Shown piece by piece: positions 42,391-43,588 of a DNA stretch of 43,588 nt. A program made the translations under genes and the position numbers. Origin of the DNA: Nostocoides sp. Soil756 (lineage in GTDB: Bacteria > Actinomycetota > Actinomycetes > Actinomycetales > Dermatophilaceae); the NCBI RefSeq assembly GCF_001428065.1, contig NZ_LMSE01000002.1:21623-65210 (forward strand). The letters are read 5' to 3'. Below the pieces are notes generated by a model. That model ran no database searches. It was not told the origin of the DNA and saw only the letters and a program-made list of their open reading frames with translations. Within the stretch, counting starts at the first letter, position 1. Every line of letters starts with the position of its first letter.

Positions 42391-43518
42391 TTGTTCAACC
42401 GCACCGTTCGTCATGCCGCCCAAGGCGTCGCGGCCCTCGCCGTGGCCGTCGGGTCGGTCGGCGTCGCCCACTTCGACAAGGCCGTGTCCCTGACTGTCGA
42501 CGGCAGCCGGTCCTCGGTCCACGTCCTGGGGTCAACCGTCCGCGACGCCCTCGACAAGCAGGGCATCTCGGTGGGGGAGCACGATGTGGTCGTCCCGAGC
42601 CTCGACAGCCCGATCGCCGACGGTGACCGCATCTCGGTGCGGTACGGACGCAAGCTGGTCGTCACGGTCGACGGGGTCACCCGCGAGTACTGGACGACCG
42701 CCACGACGGTCGACGCGGCGCTCAAGGACATCGGGGTGCGGGCCGACGGCGCGGTCCTGACCGCCTCGCGTTCGCTCCCGCTGGGACGGGAGGGCCTGGC
42801 GATGTCGGTGTCCACCCCCAAGGACGTCACCGTGGTCATCGGCGGCAAGCGACGCTCCGTCTCCACGGCGGCGCCGAAGGTCTCGGGCGTGCTCGGTGAG
42901 CTGAACGTCAGCCGCAACGCGACCGACCTCGTGCGCCCCGGCCTCGACACCCCGGTCACCGACGGCATGACCATCGTCTTCCAGCGGGTGACGACCAAGC
43001 GGGTCACCACCACCGAGGCGATCCCGTTCTCTGTGGTCAAGCGGGAGGACGCCGGCCTCGCGAAGGGCCGGAGCCGGACCGTGACCCCCGGCCGCCAGGG
43101 CAGCCGTGAGGTCGTGCGCAGCCAGCGTTTCGTCGACGGCAAGCTCGCGGGTACCTCGGTGGTGTCGCAGAAGGTCGTCACCAAGCCGGTCAGCCAGGTC
43201 GTCGAGGTCGGCACCAAGCCGGTCGCGACCGCGCCCGCGCCCAGCGCCGGCAACACCTCCGGCGCCGGTCTCAACCTCGCCAACGCGGCGATGTGGGACC
43301 GCATCGCCCAGTGCGAGTCGAGCGGCAACTGGTCGATCAACACCGGCAACGGCTACTACGGCGGCCTCCAGTTCAACATCCCGTCGTGGCTCGCCAACGG
43401 GGGCGACGACTTCGCCTCGCGCCCCGACCTCGCGTCCCGGGCCGAGCAGATCACGGTGGCCAACCGCTACTACGCCAAGGCCGGGCTCTCGCCCTGGGGC
43501 TGCGCGTCCGCTGCCTGA
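42391..43518 (+). CDS. rpfB: Resuscitation-promoting factor RpfB
   Basis: 375 aa secreted muralytic enzyme that cleaves peptidoglycan and wakes dormant cells. A signal or anchor segment (about 8-28, AAQGVAALAVAVGSVGVAHF) is followed by three DUF348 repeats (about 32-73, 89-130, 146-188), a G5 domain (about 200-275) and a C-terminal Rpf lysozyme-like domain (about 300-375) with WDRIAQCESSGNW (catalytic Glu) and GGLQFNIPSW; two Cys should pair. The start is TTG 42391, with GGAG 5 nt upstream; no ATG or GTG fits in the correct place without a long unlikely extension. Synteny with metG-tatD-rpfB suggests ksgA next, beyond the window. Confidence 0.93.
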   Translation: MFNRTVRHAAQGVAALAVAVGSVGVAHFDKAVSLTVDGSRSSVHVLGSTVRDALDKQGISVGEHDVVVPSLDSPIADGDRISVRYGRKLVVTVDGVTREYWTTATTVDAALKDIGVRADGAVLTASRSLPLGREGLAMSVSTPKDVTVVIGGKRRSVSTAAPKVSGVLGELNVSRNATDLVRPGLDTPVTDGMTIVFQRVTTKRVTTTEAIPFSVVKREDAGLAKGRSRTVTPGRQGSREVVRSQRFVDGKLAGTSVVSQKVVTKPVSQVVEVGTKPVATAPAPSAGNTSGAGLNLANAAMWDRIAQCESSGNWSINTGNGYYGGLQFNIPSWLANGGDDFASRPDLASRAEQITVANRYYAKAGLSPWGCASAA

Positions 43519-43534
43519 CCCTCTCGAGCCCGCC

Positions 43535-43572
43535 CCGCGAGCCGCTGCCTCCACCGAGGCGGCGGCTCGCGG
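43535..43572 (+). terminator. Strong terminator after rpfB
   Basis: A 17-bp stem (43535-43551 with 43556-43572, one G-T pair) and a 4-nt loop begin 17 bp after the rpfB stop. It would cut off or attenuate any downstream ksgA. Confidence 0.85.
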
Positions 43573-43588
43573 CATCCTGGCCCGCGCC

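Overview
This is a 43.6 kb stretch of very GC-rich chromosome from an actinobacterium, most likely of the order Micrococcales (Intrasporangiaceae-like). Supporting signs are the codon use, the eukaryotic-type UDP-glucose pyrophosphorylase, Pmt, RpfB, the three-subunit succinate dehydrogenase, and a gene order that follows M. tuberculosis mscL-Rv0991c-Rv0992c-galU-moeA1-rimJ-Rv0996 and pmt-rsmI-metG-tatD-rpfB. The lineage is inference; nothing gives a species.

Layout. 1-1561: right edge of an integrated element, with a tyrosine integrase and putative arm-type repeats beside the 3' end of tRNA-Arg(CCT). 1651-7092: an MFS exporter, a large DUF4011-helicase-REase protein lacking the Walker A lysine, and a small basic protein. 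7152-8743 (minus): MscL, a SAF-domain protein and an FmdB/Ruc-like zinc ribbon. 8899-14994: ABC-2 exporter, CPA1 antiporter with RCK_C domain, and a membrane-anchored penicillin-acylase-family hydrolase. 15055-15203: a regularly spaced palindromic repeat cluster. 15272-21249: 5-FTHF cyclo-ligase divergent from a tight operon (UGPase, MoeA/Glp, MoaC, MoaB/MogA, RimJ-like GNAT), then a GlpR/SepX-like membrane protein. 21298-26040: AI-2E transporter, tRNA-Ala(CGC), GGDEF-EAL protein, secreted His-tailed protein. 26149-29709: TM0106-type RecB/RNase H/helicase fusion. 29924-32373: Pmt divergent from RsmI. 32520-36024: sdhCAB. 36108-39364: CPBP protease, LprG-like lipoprotein, DUF4126 protein, GNAT. 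39425-43518: metG, tatD, rpfB, then a strong terminator.

How the genes work together. The 15.8-21.2 kb operon joins molybdenum-cofactor genes to the likely partners of the gephyrin-like divisome pair Glp-GlpR/SepX. Several neighbours (UGPase, Pmt, RpfB) serve the cell envelope. Expression logic is striking: thirteen genes carry a -10-like hexamer ending 6-8 nt before the start codon, the geometry of leaderless mRNAs, and the cyclo-ligase/UGPase pair has back-to-back -10 boxes sharing two bases. Only a minority of genes have a clear Shine-Dalgarno. No rRNA, CRISPR array, insertion sequence or replication origin was seen.
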